The notes under the pieces: generated by a model | Seen by the model: only the letters and a program-made list of their open reading frames with translations | Told to the model about the DNA's origin: nothing | Databases searched by the model: none | In this document: positions 34,939-42,230 of the stretch, one piece after another | How the letters are laid out: each line of letters begins with the position of its first letter | How positions within the stretch are numbered: the stretch's first letter is position 1 | Position numbers and translations under genes: made by a program | NCBI RefSeq assembly: GCF_001816125.1 | Contig: NZ_MDZA01000244.1 | Location: 1-42,230 of the forward strand | Direction: 5' to 3' | Source: Hymenobacter coccineus | GTDB taxonomy: Bacteria > Bacteroidota > Bacteroidia > Cytophagales > Hymenobacteraceae | DNA: 42,230 nucleotides

Positions 34939-36430
34939 GAAAACACCTTTACCTTCTCGCCCTTGTGCTTGGTGCGCAGGTACTGGCGGATGATCTGCTG
35001 CGTGTCCTTGTTGTCGGTGTACGACTTGATGACGTCGCGGAAGTCCCCGATTTTGCGGGCCGTGAAGGTTTCGTCCACGTAGGCAAAGCCTAGGTAGCGG
35101 CCGTTTTCGACCAGCACGACGGTCTTTTCCAGCTCGGTGCGGCCCGCGCCAATCACCACGAACGACTGGTGCTCGTAGGTAATGCTGTCGATGGCCTCGT
35201 CCACGCGGGCGTTGTAGGCTTCGGGCGCTTCCTGGCCCACGCAGGCCCCCAGGCAGCGGTGCACCTGGTAGTCGAAGCACGCGCCCGGCGTTTTGTAGAG
35301 GCCGCACAGCTTCTGGCACAGGTTGTACTTAGCCACCTTGTGGTACAGAAAGCCCTGGGCCTTGTACTGGTTGCCAAGCGCAATGATGGGAATCTCGGCG
35401 TTGCGGGCGTCGGCGCGGCCGTAGAGCAGGCGCTTGTAGCCCTGCTCATCCACGCGCAAATAGATGCCCGCCGGAAACACCGAGCGCCGCTGGGCCCGGT
35501 TGTAAGCCGGCTTGAGCTGCTTGATGAGGTGTGACTCATACAGCAGCGCCACCAGCTCCGAGCCGGTCAGTTCCCAGGTGATGTCGGCGATGGAATTCTT
35601 GAATTCCAGGCTCTTGCGCGACTTTACATCCACGGCAAAGTGCTGCTGGATGCGCTTGTAGATGTTGATGCTCTTGCCCACGTAAATCACCTCGCCCGCC
35701 TCGTTGTGGAAGTAGTACACGCCGGTGGCCTGGGGCAGCGCGGCCACCATTTCGGGGCTGACGAGCGGCGGCAGCAGGGCAGTTTTGATGGCCAACTGCA
35801 CGGCGGCCACGCGCTTGGCCGCCGGGGCCTTGGTGGGGCCCCCGCGCCCTCGGGCCGGCGGCCGGCGGGTGCCAGCGCATCTACCTGGGCCAGCGTGTCG
35901 GCGGTGGGGGCCCCCGGGGCCCCAGCCTCGCTTTCCTGGGTGATGCCGAGCAGGCGGCCGAAGAGCAGGGCCGTGGCGTGGGCGTCGCCGGCGGCGCGGT
36001 GGCGGCCGTTCAGCGGGATGCCGATGTTCTGGCACAGCTTGCCCAGGCTGTAGCTGGGCTGGCCCGGAATGAGGCTGCGCGAGAGTCGCACGGTGCACAG
36101 CGTTTTGCGCTGGTAGTTGTAGCCGAGGTCGGCAAATTCCTTCTTCAAAAACGAGTAGTCGAACCGCACGTTGTGGGCCACGAACACGCAGCCCTCGGTA
36201 ATCTCGACCACCTTGCGCGCCACCTCGTGGAACTTGGGCGCGTCGCGCACCATGTCGTTGGTGATGCCCGTGAGCTGGGTGATGAACGGCGGAATGCTGC
36301 GCCCGGGGTTGAGCAGGGTGGCGTACTCGTCGATGATTTTTTCGCCGTCGTGGATGTACACGGCAATCTCGGTGATGCGGTCCTGGGCCGGCTGGCCGCC
36401 GGTGGTTTCTAAATCGACAATGGCGTACAA
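34935..36430 (-). CDS. DnaQ-type exonuclease fused to GIY-YIG endonuclease, frameshifted at 35835-35843
   Basis: Two-domain DNA nuclease, 498 residues when one base is restored. Residues 1 to about 165 form a DEDDh 3'-5' exonuclease: ExoI DLETTGG (Asp6, Glu8), ExoII HNVRFDYSFL, ExoIII HRAAGDAHATALL. From about residue 230 comes a GIY-YIG domain (TGVYYFHNEAGEVIYVGKSINIYKRIQQHF), then a UvrC/Cho-like region with a cysteine-rich part (LCQKLCGLYKTPGACFDYQVHRCLGAC). The linker frame breaks at the run GGGGCCCCC (35835-35843); adding one base joins AGG to PTKAPAAKR. The start is TTG at 36430, since no ATG is in place. A TTG/TAnnTTTG promoter lies 38 bases upstream, and the sce7726-type gene overlaps the stop. 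Confidence 0.87.
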
Positions 36431-36467
36431 AGGGCAGCGGAAAAGGGCGGGCAGGAGATTGGGCTAA

Positions 36468-36494
36468 CAAATTTAGCGGCCCGGAAGGTTGCAA
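36468..36494 (-). promoter_or_regulatory. promoter of the exonuclease/GIY-YIG operon
   Basis: On the minus strand TTG (36494-36492) is followed after 16 bases by TAAATTTG (36475-36468), an exact TAnnTTTG element, 37 bases before the TTG start codon at 36430. The spacing is one or two bases shorter than usual. Confidence 0.45.
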
Positions 36495-36515
36495 GCCGCC
36501 CCAGCCGGGGCCCAC

Positions 36516-36549
36516 AAAAAAAAAGAGCGGCCCGGGGGCCGCTCTTTTT
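36516..36549. terminator. bidirectional rho-independent terminator
   Basis: AAAAGAGCGGCC (36521-36532) pairs perfectly with GGCCGCTCTTTT (36537-36548), with an A-run on the left and a T-run on the right. On the minus strand it lies downstream of the four-helix-bundle gene and ends its transcript before the exonuclease promoter. Confidence 0.85.
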
Positions 36550-36592
36550 AGCAATTACTCAAGCGGTAAGCGGCCGCAAGGGCCGCATCGGC

Positions 36593-37066
36593 TTAGTTAT
36601 TCGTGGTGTGGGCCGAAAGCCAGGTTTTGGCTTCCTGCACTTTGCTGTGCTGCTGCTGGAGCACGCTTTTTACGTCGGCGGGCAGGTCCTGGGCGGCCAG
36701 GGCGGTTTCGTAGCTTTTCAGGGCCGTGGCTTCGCCGGTAGCGGCGGCTTCGAGCACAGCCGAGTCGTCCTGGCCGGTGAAGGCCGATTTGATGTTGATC
36801 CAACCGCGGTGCACGGCAGCGGCGGCATCGGTGGCCACGCTCTCCACGGTATTAGAATCGGCGGCGTCGATGCCGTACTGCTGGGCGTAGCGCTCCAGGT
36901 CGGACGCGAAGCCAGCGCGCTGCTGCGAAAACTGGCTGAGCTGCGATTTCAGGTCGGCGCTCTTTACTTCTTCGGCGGCTTCTTGGTAGCCTTTGGTCGA
37001 CGTGCGGTTCAGGTTCAGCAGGTCGGTGAGGGCGCGGGCGGTGGTGTCGGTGAGGGTACTAGCCAT
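36593..37066 (-). CDS. PA2169-family four-helix-bundle protein (DUF2383)
   Basis: A 157-residue ferritin-like helical protein of the PA2169/DUF2383 group, made of long amphipathic helices with regular Glu/Ala/Gln spacing (TDLLNLNRTSTKGYQEAAEEVKS, FSQQRAGFASDLERYAQQYG, EATALKSYETALAAQDLP). ATG at 37066 (MASTLTDTTARALTD) matches the family start; the codons upstream read as AT-rich leader. Members are often linked to stress or stationary phase, with function unproven. It ends in a clear terminator. The AI-2E-type permease upstream on the same strand is about 94 bases away, so the two may or may not share a transcript. Confidence 0.9.
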   Translation of the reverse strand: MASTLTDTTARALTDLLNLNRTSTKGYQEAAEEVKSADLKSQLSQFSQQRAGFASDLERYAQQYGIDAADSNTVESVATDAAAAVHRGWINIKSAFTGQDDSAVLEAAATGEATALKSYETALAAQDLPADVKSVLQQQHSKVQEAKTWLSAHTTNN

Positions 37067-37159
37067 GATAATATCAAATTGAAAGTGGGAGTGGAAAAGA
37101 AGCACTGGGCTTGTGCAGGCGTTTACGGGGCCCCCGGCGCGGGGTTGCGCCCGGGGGCC

Positions 37160-38392
37160 CTAGCCGGGCCGTAATTTGTGCCAGGTGCGCATAAAAAAGC
37201 CTTCTTTGGCTGCCGACTTAGCCGACTTCAGTTCGGTGCCGTCGCTCACGTCGCCCAGCAAAAAGCCCCACGGCTCCGTGCTTTTGTTGGCGTCGAACAC
37301 CACCTTTAGCACGGCCACCAGCGGAATGCTGAGGATCATGCCCGGCGTGCCCCACAGCTCGCCGCCCAGAATGAGGACGATGATGGCCGCCATCGGGTTG
37401 ATGCTCACCTTCGAGCCCGTCACCATCGGCGTGATGAAGTTGCCCTCCAGAAACTGCACGAACACGAACACCCCCACAACGCCCAGCGCTTTGGTGGGCG
37501 AGCCCGTGTCGACGAGCGTAACCAGGGCCGGGATGGCCGAACCCACCAGAATGCCGATGTAGGGGATGATGGCCAGCACCGAGGCGAAAATGGCGAAGAA
37601 CACGGCGAACTTCACCCCCAGCACCAGCAGGCCGATGGAGTTCAGCACCGACACAATTACAATCACCGTGAGCAGGCCCTGGATGTAGGCCTGCACCACC
37701 ACCTGGATGTTGTCCATGGTGTGCAGCACGTTGGTGCGCTTGTCGGGGCTTACGAAGCGGAACAGGAACTGCCGCATGTGGTCGCGGTAGTACAGGAAGC
37801 AGAAAATGTAAATCGGTACCAGCGTCGTCACGCTCAGCACGCCGGCCGTGGTGCTGAGCGTGGAGCCTAGGTAGCCGCCGGCCGACGACTTGAACGACTC
37901 CATACCGGAGTCAATCAGCTCGTCTTTACTGATGGGCTGGTAGCCAAACTTGTGGCTGGCCCATTGCTGAATCTGGTCGAAGTACTGCACGCCCCGTTCT
38001 TGCAGCTTGGGCAACTCGTCGCGCAGGCTCACAATTTGCGAGCCGAACAAATAGAACATGCCCACCAGCGCGGCAATGACGAGGAGCAGCGTGAAGATGA
38101 TGGCCCACACCCGCGGCAGCTTCCAGCGCTCGAAGCGCAGCACCAGCGGCAGCAGCAGCACCGCGAGCAGCGCCGCGAACAGGATGGGCAGCAAGATGCC
38201 GTCGAGCTTGTGCAGCACGTACACCAGCAGCGAAAGCCCGATGAGCACGAACGTGTAGTGCACAACCCCCGACTGCTTCACCTCGGCCGGGGCGTGGTGC
38301 TGCATGGGCGAAGGCAGGTTGCGGGGGGCGTTGAGGTTGTTGGGCGGCGGCATGTTGCGTGGCGCGCCCGAAGCAGTACGGGTGGGTTGCAT
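37160..38392 (-). CDS. AI-2E family transporter
   Basis: Inner-membrane protein of 410 residues in the AI-2E (PerM/TqsA-like) permease family; members export small molecules or act as Na+/H+ antiporters. A polar N-terminus of about 40 residues is followed by paired helices ([41 protein letters not shown]). Next come a soluble loop (about 115-190), the family segment [25 protein letters not shown], and the C-terminal helices with [64 protein letters not shown]. Length is slightly above average. It is divergent from parE, with a GC-rich gap of 180 bases between the starts. Confidence 0.92.
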   Translation of the reverse strand: MQPTRTASGAPRNMPPPNNLNAPRNLPSPMQHHAPAEVKQSGVVHYTFVLIGLSLLVYVLHKLDGILLPILFAALLAVLLLPLVLRFERWKLPRVWAIIFTLLLVIAALVGMFYLFGSQIVSLRDELPKLQERGVQYFDQIQQWASHKFGYQPISKDELIDSGMESFKSSAGGYLGSTLSTTAGVLSVTTLVPIYIFCFLYYRDHMRQFLFRFVSPDKRTNVLHTMDNIQVVVQAYIQGLLTVIVIVSVLNSIGLLVLGVKFAVFFAIFASVLAIIPYIGILVGSAIPALVTLVDTGSPTKALGVVGVFVFVQFLEGNFITPMVTGSKVSINPMAAIIVLILGGELWGTPGMILSIPLVAVLKVVFDANKSTEPWGFLLGDVSDGTELKSAKSAAKEGFFMRTWHKLRPG

Positions 38393-38572
38393 AGCAGGGG
38401 GGGGGGAAGTAGGGGTGAGGCCGGGGCCCCCGCGAACCTGGGGCCCCCGGGCGGGGTTGTGAATTGGCTAACCAGGTTGGCGGTGGCGGCTAAGCTGCCT
38501 GGCAGGGCCCCCGGCGGCCGGCCGGGGTTTTGTGCGTTATTTTACCTGGCAATTGCCTCCTACGGATTTTTT

Positions 38573-40507
38573 ATGACGAGCGACGAACTCACCCCCGCGG
38601 CCCCCGCCCACGGCTACACCGAAGACAGCATCCGCTCGCTCGACTGGCGCGAGCACATCCGCCTGCGGCCCGGCATGTACATCGGCAAGCTCGGCGACGG
38701 CTCGGCCTACGACGACGGCATCTACGTGCTGGTGAAGGAGGTCATCGACAACTGCATCGACGAGCACGTGATGGGCCACGGCCGTACCATCGACATCAAA
38801 ATATCGGAGCAGCGGGTGCAAGTGCGCGACTACGGCCGCGGCATCCCCTTGGGCAAAGTGGTGGATGTGGTGAGCAAAATCAACACCGGCGGCAAGTACG
38901 ACTCCAAGGTGTTCCAGAAGTCGGTGGGCCTGAACGGCGTGGGCACCAAGGCCGTGAACGCCCTCAGCGGCTACTTCCTGGTGCAAAGCGTGCGCGAAGG
39001 GCTGCTGAAGTCGGCCGAGTTTGCCCAGGGCCGCCTTGTGCAGGACCCCAAGCCCCAGAAAACGCCGCAGCGCAACGGCACGCTGGTGACCTTCCAGCCC
39101 GACGACACGATTTTCAAGAACTACCGCTTCATCCCGGAGTACTTGGAAAACCAGATGTGGAACTACGTGTACCTCAACGCGGGCCTCATCATCAACTACA
39201 ACGGCCAAAAGTACTTCTCCGAAAACGGCCTGCGCGACCTGCTCGGCCGCAAGGCCGACGTGGAGCACCTGCGCTACCCCATCATCCACCTCAAGGGCCC
39301 CGATATTGAGCTGGCCATGAGCCACGGCAACGACTACGGCGAGGAATATTACTCCTTCGTGAACGGGCAGTACACCACCCAGGGCGGCACCCACCTGGCC
39401 GCCTTCCGCGAGGCCGTGGTGAAAACCGTGCAGGAGTTTTACGCCAAAACCAACAAGAACAAGAAGTACGAAGCCTCCGACATCCGGGCCTCCATCATCG
39501 CCGCCGTTTCGGTGCGCGTGCAGGAACCCGTGTTCGAGAGCCAGACCAAAACCAAGCTCGGCTCTTTGAACATGGGCGACGAGGGCCCCACGGTGCGCGG
39601 CTTCGTGCTGGACTTCGTGAAGGAGGAACTGGACAACTTCCTACACAAGAACCCCGCCACCGCCGAAGCCCTCAAAAAGCGCATCGAGCAGAGCGAGCGG
39701 GAACGCACGGACATGGCCGGCGTGAAGAAGCTGGCCAACCAGCGCGCCAAAAAGGCCAACCTGCACAACCGCAAGCTGCGCGACTGCCGCTTCCACCTGG
39801 GCGAAAACGCCAAGGACGGCGCCGAAAAGGAGCTGCTCACCACGCTCTTCATCACCGAGGGCGACTCGGCCTCGGGCAGCATCACAAAGAGCCGCAACGT
39901 GGAGCTGGAGGCCGTGTTCAGCCTGCGCGGCAAGCCGCTGAACTGCTACGGCCTGAAGAAGAAAATCGTGTACGAGAACGAGGAATTCAACCTCTTGCAG
40001 CACGCCTTGAATATTGAGGAAGGCATTGAAAACCTGCGTTATAACCGCGTGGTCGTCGCCACCGACGCCGACGTGGACGGCATGCACATCCGGCTGCTGC
40101 TGCTCACGTTCTTCCTCCAGTTCTTCCCCGACCTCGTGCGCAACGGCCACGTGTTCATCCTCGAAACGCCGCTGTTTCGGGTGCGCAACAAGAAGGAAAC
40201 CATCTACTGCTACAACGAGGGCGAGAAGCAAGCCGCCATGCGCAAGCTGGGCAAAAACCCCGAAATCACCCGCTTTAAAGGTTTGGGCGAGATTTCGCCC
40301 GAAGAGTTCGGCAAGTTCATCGGCGACAACATCAAGCTCGAGCCCGTCATCCTGCAGTCCGACCGCAGCATCCAGCAGGTGCTCACCTACTACATGGGCA
40401 AGAATACGCCCGACCGCCAGCAGTTCATCATCGAAAACCTGCGCCTGGAAAAAGACCTCGTGACCAGCGACGTGCTGCCGGTGGCCGAGGTGGTGGAAGT
40501 TGATTAG
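38573..40507 (+). CDS. parE: DNA topoisomerase IV subunit B
   Basis: ATPase subunit of a type IIA topoisomerase, 644 residues, which with ParC unlinks daughter chromosomes. GHKL ATPase domain: [40 protein letters not shown]. Then the transducer domain ([20 protein letters not shown]) and the TOPRIM region: [52 protein letters not shown]. The length and the Bacteroidota-type ATPase/TOPRIM layout suit ParE better than GyrB; GyrB in this phylum is similar in size, so a small doubt remains. ATG at 38573 ([38 protein letters not shown]) is chosen; frame extension further upstream lacks codon bias. No ParC gene is adjacent in the window. Confidence 0.92.
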   Translation: MTSDELTPAAPAHGYTEDSIRSLDWREHIRLRPGMYIGKLGDGSAYDDGIYVLVKEVIDNCIDEHVMGHGRTIDIKISEQRVQVRDYGRGIPLGKVVDVVSKINTGGKYDSKVFQKSVGLNGVGTKAVNALSGYFLVQSVREGLLKSAEFAQGRLVQDPKPQKTPQRNGTLVTFQPDDTIFKNYRFIPEYLENQMWNYVYLNAGLIINYNGQKYFSENGLRDLLGRKADVEHLRYPIIHLKGPDIELAMSHGNDYGEEYYSFVNGQYTTQGGTHLAAFREAVVKTVQEFYAKTNKNKKYEASDIRASIIAAVSVRVQEPVFESQTKTKLGSLNMGDEGPTVRGFVLDFVKEELDNFLHKNPATAEALKKRIEQSERERTDMAGVKKLANQRAKKANLHNRKLRDCRFHLGENAKDGAEKELLTTLFITEGDSASGSITKSRNVELEAVFSLRGKPLNCYGLKKKIVYENEEFNLLQHALNIEEGIENLRYNRVVVATDADVDGMHIRLLLLTFFLQFFPDLVRNGHVFILETPLFRVRNKKETIYCYNEGEKQAAMRKLGKNPEITRFKGLGEISPEEFGKFIGDNIKLEPVILQSDRSIQQVLTYYMGKNTPDRQQFIIENLRLEKDLVTSDVLPVAEVVEVD

Positions 40508-40560
40508 GGCCCCGGGGGCCCAGCGGGAAATTTCTTTTTAACTTAATGCAAACCGGTTGG

Positions 40561-40594
40561 TTGAGGATTAACGTAAGAATCCATTGTACTTTTT
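40561..40594 (+). promoter_or_regulatory. possible promoter of the CHRD lipoprotein
   Basis: TTG (40561-40563), 23 bases, then TACTTTTT (seven of eight matches to TAnnTTTG), ending 22 bases before the ATG at 40617. Spacing is at the long end of the accepted range. Confidence 0.3.
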
Positions 40595-40616
40595 CCCGCC
40601 CTCAATTCCTCGATTT

Positions 40617-41072
40617 ATGAAGAATTTCCTCGCTTCTCTCTTATTACTAGCCGGCTTGGTATCTGCCACATCCTGCAAAAAAGACGACACTACCAACAAT
40701 GCGCCGGTGCAGCCCACGCTGGGCACCTTTAGCGGCAGCCAAGAAGTGCCCGTTGTGGCATCCGCGGCCACGGGTACCATCACCGGTACCTACGATAAAA
40801 CGGCGATGGTACTGACGTACACCGTCACGTTCTCCGGCCTGACGCCCATCATGGGACATCTTCACACCGGGGCACCGGGCGCAAACGGCGACGTATTCTA
40901 TCCCTTCCCCTTCAACAATGCTGCCGGTAATGGCTTCATATCGCCCATCACCGGTACTAAACAGCTTACCCCAGATCAGGATAAGGCATTGCTTAGCAAT
41001 GGAGTGTACGCTAACCTACACACGGCGACCAACAAAGGCGGTGAAATCCGGGCTAACCTAACGGTGAACTAG
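40617..41072 (+). CDS. CHRD-domain lipoprotein
   Basis: A 151-residue lipoprotein: signal MKNFLASLLLLAGLVSATSC with the lipidation cysteine at about residue 20, then KKDD, a Bacteroidota-style acidic export signal region. The rest is a CHRD domain: FSGSQEVPVVASAATGTITGTYD, LTYTVTFSGLTPIMGHLHTGAPGANGDV, and ANLHTATNKGGEIRANL, the family's His-containing motifs. The domain occurs in chordin and in many bacterial envelope proteins; its function in bacteria is not established. A 21-bp perfect hairpin terminator follows and separates it from the convergent hemoglobin gene. Confidence 0.9.
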   Translation: MKNFLASLLLLAGLVSATSCKKDDTTNNAPVQPTLGTFSGSQEVPVVASAATGTITGTYDKTAMVLTYTVTFSGLTPIMGHLHTGAPGANGDVFYPFPFNNAAGNGFISPITGTKQLTPDQDKALLSNGVYANLHTATNKGGEIRANLTVN

Positions 41073-41094
41073 TCCTTCTCCGCAGTCAGCACCC

Positions 41095-41141
41095 CACGCA
41101 AAAGCCCCCGCCCGGTACATCCGGGCGGGGGCTTTTGCGTG
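41095..41141. terminator. bidirectional rho-independent terminator with 21-bp perfect stem
   Basis: CACGCAAAAGCCCCCGCCCG (41095-41114, plus one G) pairs perfectly with its complement at 41121-41141 around the loop TACAT. It lies between the convergent CHRD and hemoglobin genes and has T-runs in both directions. Confidence 0.9.
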
Positions 41142-41154
41142 GCCGGTGGGGGCC

Positions 41155-41649
41155 CTATTGGCCCACCACCTGGCTTTGCAGGGTGGTGATGATGGTGAGC
41201 AGCTCGGTCTTCTCCGGGTCTTTCACGCCGTTGTCGGTCAGGGCCTTGGTGAAGGCCACGCCGAACACGCCAAACTCCTGGGTGGTGGTGGCCATGCCTT
41301 TGTGGGCGGCCGTCATGGTGAGGCCCTTGTATACCAGGGCCCCCCCGGTGGCCTGCCCGATCTGGTCAATCAGGTTGTCGCGCAGCAGCGTTACGCGCTG
41401 GGCGTTGCCCGAGCTAAGCAGGGGGTCGAAGGTGCGCTTGAGCGACGTGTTGCTGGTCTGGGTTTCGGCAATCACATTGGCCAGGAACGAGTCCACGACC
41501 TTCGACACGCCACCAACGCTGCCCAAGCGGGCGTACAAAGTGGGGGCGGGCGCGGGGGTAAGCGCGGGGTCGTTGATTTTGCTGCACGCGGCGTTTAGCA
41601 ATATGTTGCTGGATAACAGCACGGTGAGTATGAAAGTAAAGGTGTTCAT
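41155..41649 (-). CDS. lipid-anchored group 1 truncated hemoglobin
   Basis: A 164-residue protein with a lipoprotein signal (MNTFTFILTVLLSSNILLNAAC, lipidation cysteine about residue 22), a short Pro/Ala linker, and a group 1 truncated globin domain from TLYARLGSVGGVSKVVDSFLANVI on. The family segments LRDNLIDQIGQATGGALVYKG and MTAAHKGMATTTQEF follow; the His in AAHKGM is the expected proximal heme ligand. ATG at 41649 is chosen because it starts the signal peptide. Most trHb1 proteins are cytosolic, so an envelope-anchored one is less usual; possible roles are NO or oxygen handling in the periplasm. A decayed coding region lies upstream on the same strand. Confidence 0.82.
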   Translation of the reverse strand: MNTFTFILTVLLSSNILLNAACSKINDPALTPAPAPTLYARLGSVGGVSKVVDSFLANVIAETQTSNTSLKRTFDPLLSSGNAQRVTLLRDNLIDQIGQATGGALVYKGLTMTAAHKGMATTTQEFGVFGVAFTKALTDNGVKDPEKTELLTIITTLQSQVVGQ

Positions 41650-41708
41650 CGAAAAATAAGTGATAAAAAATGGGTGAAAAAAGGAAATCGGAAACGAGCC
41701 AGGGGCCC

Positions 41709-42050
41709 TACACCGCCACAAAAAAGCGGCGCAGGTTGAGGGTGAAGCGCAGGCGCTCCAGGGCCAGCACGTAGCCGGCCGGCACCGGGCGCAGGCCGGG
41801 CCGTGGCCCGATCGGGGTGGTACACGAACGATACCGTGCCCGTGCCGGCATTTAGGGCGCAGGCCGATACGCTGGGCTGGGCCGCCAGGCGCGCGCGCAG
41901 GGCTCCGGCCGCGGGGCCCGTGGGCAGGTGTGGCACCTGCTAGGCCACCAGGGCAATGGGTGCGGTGAAGCTGTGCAGGCTGGGGGGCTCCCAGTTGGCC
42001 CAGGCCAGCACGGTCAGGGGCCCCACCAGCCAGCCGTGGCGTACTAGGGC
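41709..42050 (-). pseudogene. decayed coding region of unknown origin
   Basis: On the minus strand, coding-like sequence without a start codon (HGWLVGPLTVLAWANWE) runs to an in-frame TAG (41942-41940). It continues in the same frame as QVPHLPTGPAAGALRARLAAQPSV ... GTVSFVYHPDRA, then shifts frame near 41793-41800 to LRPVPAGYVLALERLRFTLNLRRFF before a TAG at 41711-41709. The middle part (AGALRARLAAQPSVSACALNAGTGTVSFVYHPDR) resembles the beta-alpha-beta pattern of small heavy-metal-associated domains but lacks the CxxC metal motif. One stop and one shift make it a pseudogene or error-ridden sequence. Confidence 0.4.
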
Positions 42051-42230
42051 AGATATAAAATTATTGGTTAAATACTATTTATAATGCACTGAACGAATTC
42101 ATTCGCAACAGTTGCTTGTAAAGATTTTATTAGGAAGTGCTCCTCGGTGAACGCCAGAATTCATCCGGCCAACGGGGCCCCGGCCCCCGGTCGGCGGCCG
42201 GGCCTCGGCGGGCGGCGGGCAGCCGCACCC
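42051..42230. other. AT-rich patch and GC-rich edge
   Basis: 42051-42135 is strongly AT-rich (GGTTAAATACTATTTATAAT, GAACGAATTCATTC near-palindrome), and the last 70 bases are very GC-rich with GGGGCCCC. No gene could be supported. Confidence 0.4.

Noticed and set aside
37952..38572. Upstream extension of parE by over 200 codons
   Set aside because: It overlaps the AI-2E transporter on the other strand and has shadow-like composition. The family start is at 38573.
1..42230. CRISPR arrays, tRNA or rRNA genes, prophage
   Set aside because: No regularly spaced direct repeats, no tRNA cloverleaf, no rRNA-like sequence and no phage structural genes were seen on either strand.

Overview
The window looks like a chromosomal segment of a GC-rich Bacteroidota bacterium, most likely Hymenobacter or a close relative. 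The reasons are the roughly two-thirds GC content, TonB receptors with carboxypeptidase-like N-terminal domains, start sites mostly without Shine-Dalgarno sequences, promoter-like TTG/TAnnTTTG pairs, and a very frequent GGGGCCCC octamer. No rRNA, tRNA, CRISPR array, phage or intact transposon was seen.

Layout. 1-4421: two glycosidases (GH3, cut by the window edge; GH42). 4510-8509 (minus): an aminotransferase and a TonB-linked outer-membrane barrel. 8820-10578 (plus): tsaE and an alanine dehydrogenase-like gene, followed by a small GC-poor gene. 11341-14832 (minus): formate-THF ligase, a flavin reductase-like protein and an unknown protein. 14949-26197 (plus): an InsA-like zinc-ribbon/HTH protein, an MFS transporter, a porin, an MHS-type symporter, a small two-helix membrane protein, a CbrA-like symporter-STAC-histidine kinase, a receiver-only response regulator and acetyl-CoA synthetase. 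This block reads as sensing, uptake and activation of small carboxylates such as acetate. 26603-32139 (plus): TonB receptor, beta-helix-like lipoprotein and beta-propeller phytase, a probable phytate or organophosphate scavenging locus. 32248-38392 (minus): a two-gene unit of a zinc alcohol dehydrogenase and an unknown membrane protein, a coupled nuclease pair (DnaQ/GIY-YIG and an sce7726-type protein), a four-helix-bundle protein and an AI-2E-type permease. 38573-41072 (plus): parE and a CHRD lipoprotein. 41155-41649 (minus): a lipid-anchored truncated hemoglobin, then a decayed coding region up to the right edge.

Two features stand out beyond the genes. First, at least four genes (GH42, symporter-kinase, acs, exonuclease/GIY-YIG) are each broken by the apparent loss of one G or C in a G/C run. 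Because several are housekeeping genes, base-calling or assembly error is more likely than true decay. Second, nearly every intergenic gap holds a long inverted repeat from one of several families. One of these is a roughly 148-bp MITE-like element with about 26-bp terminal inverted repeats and a 9-bp flanking direct repeat.
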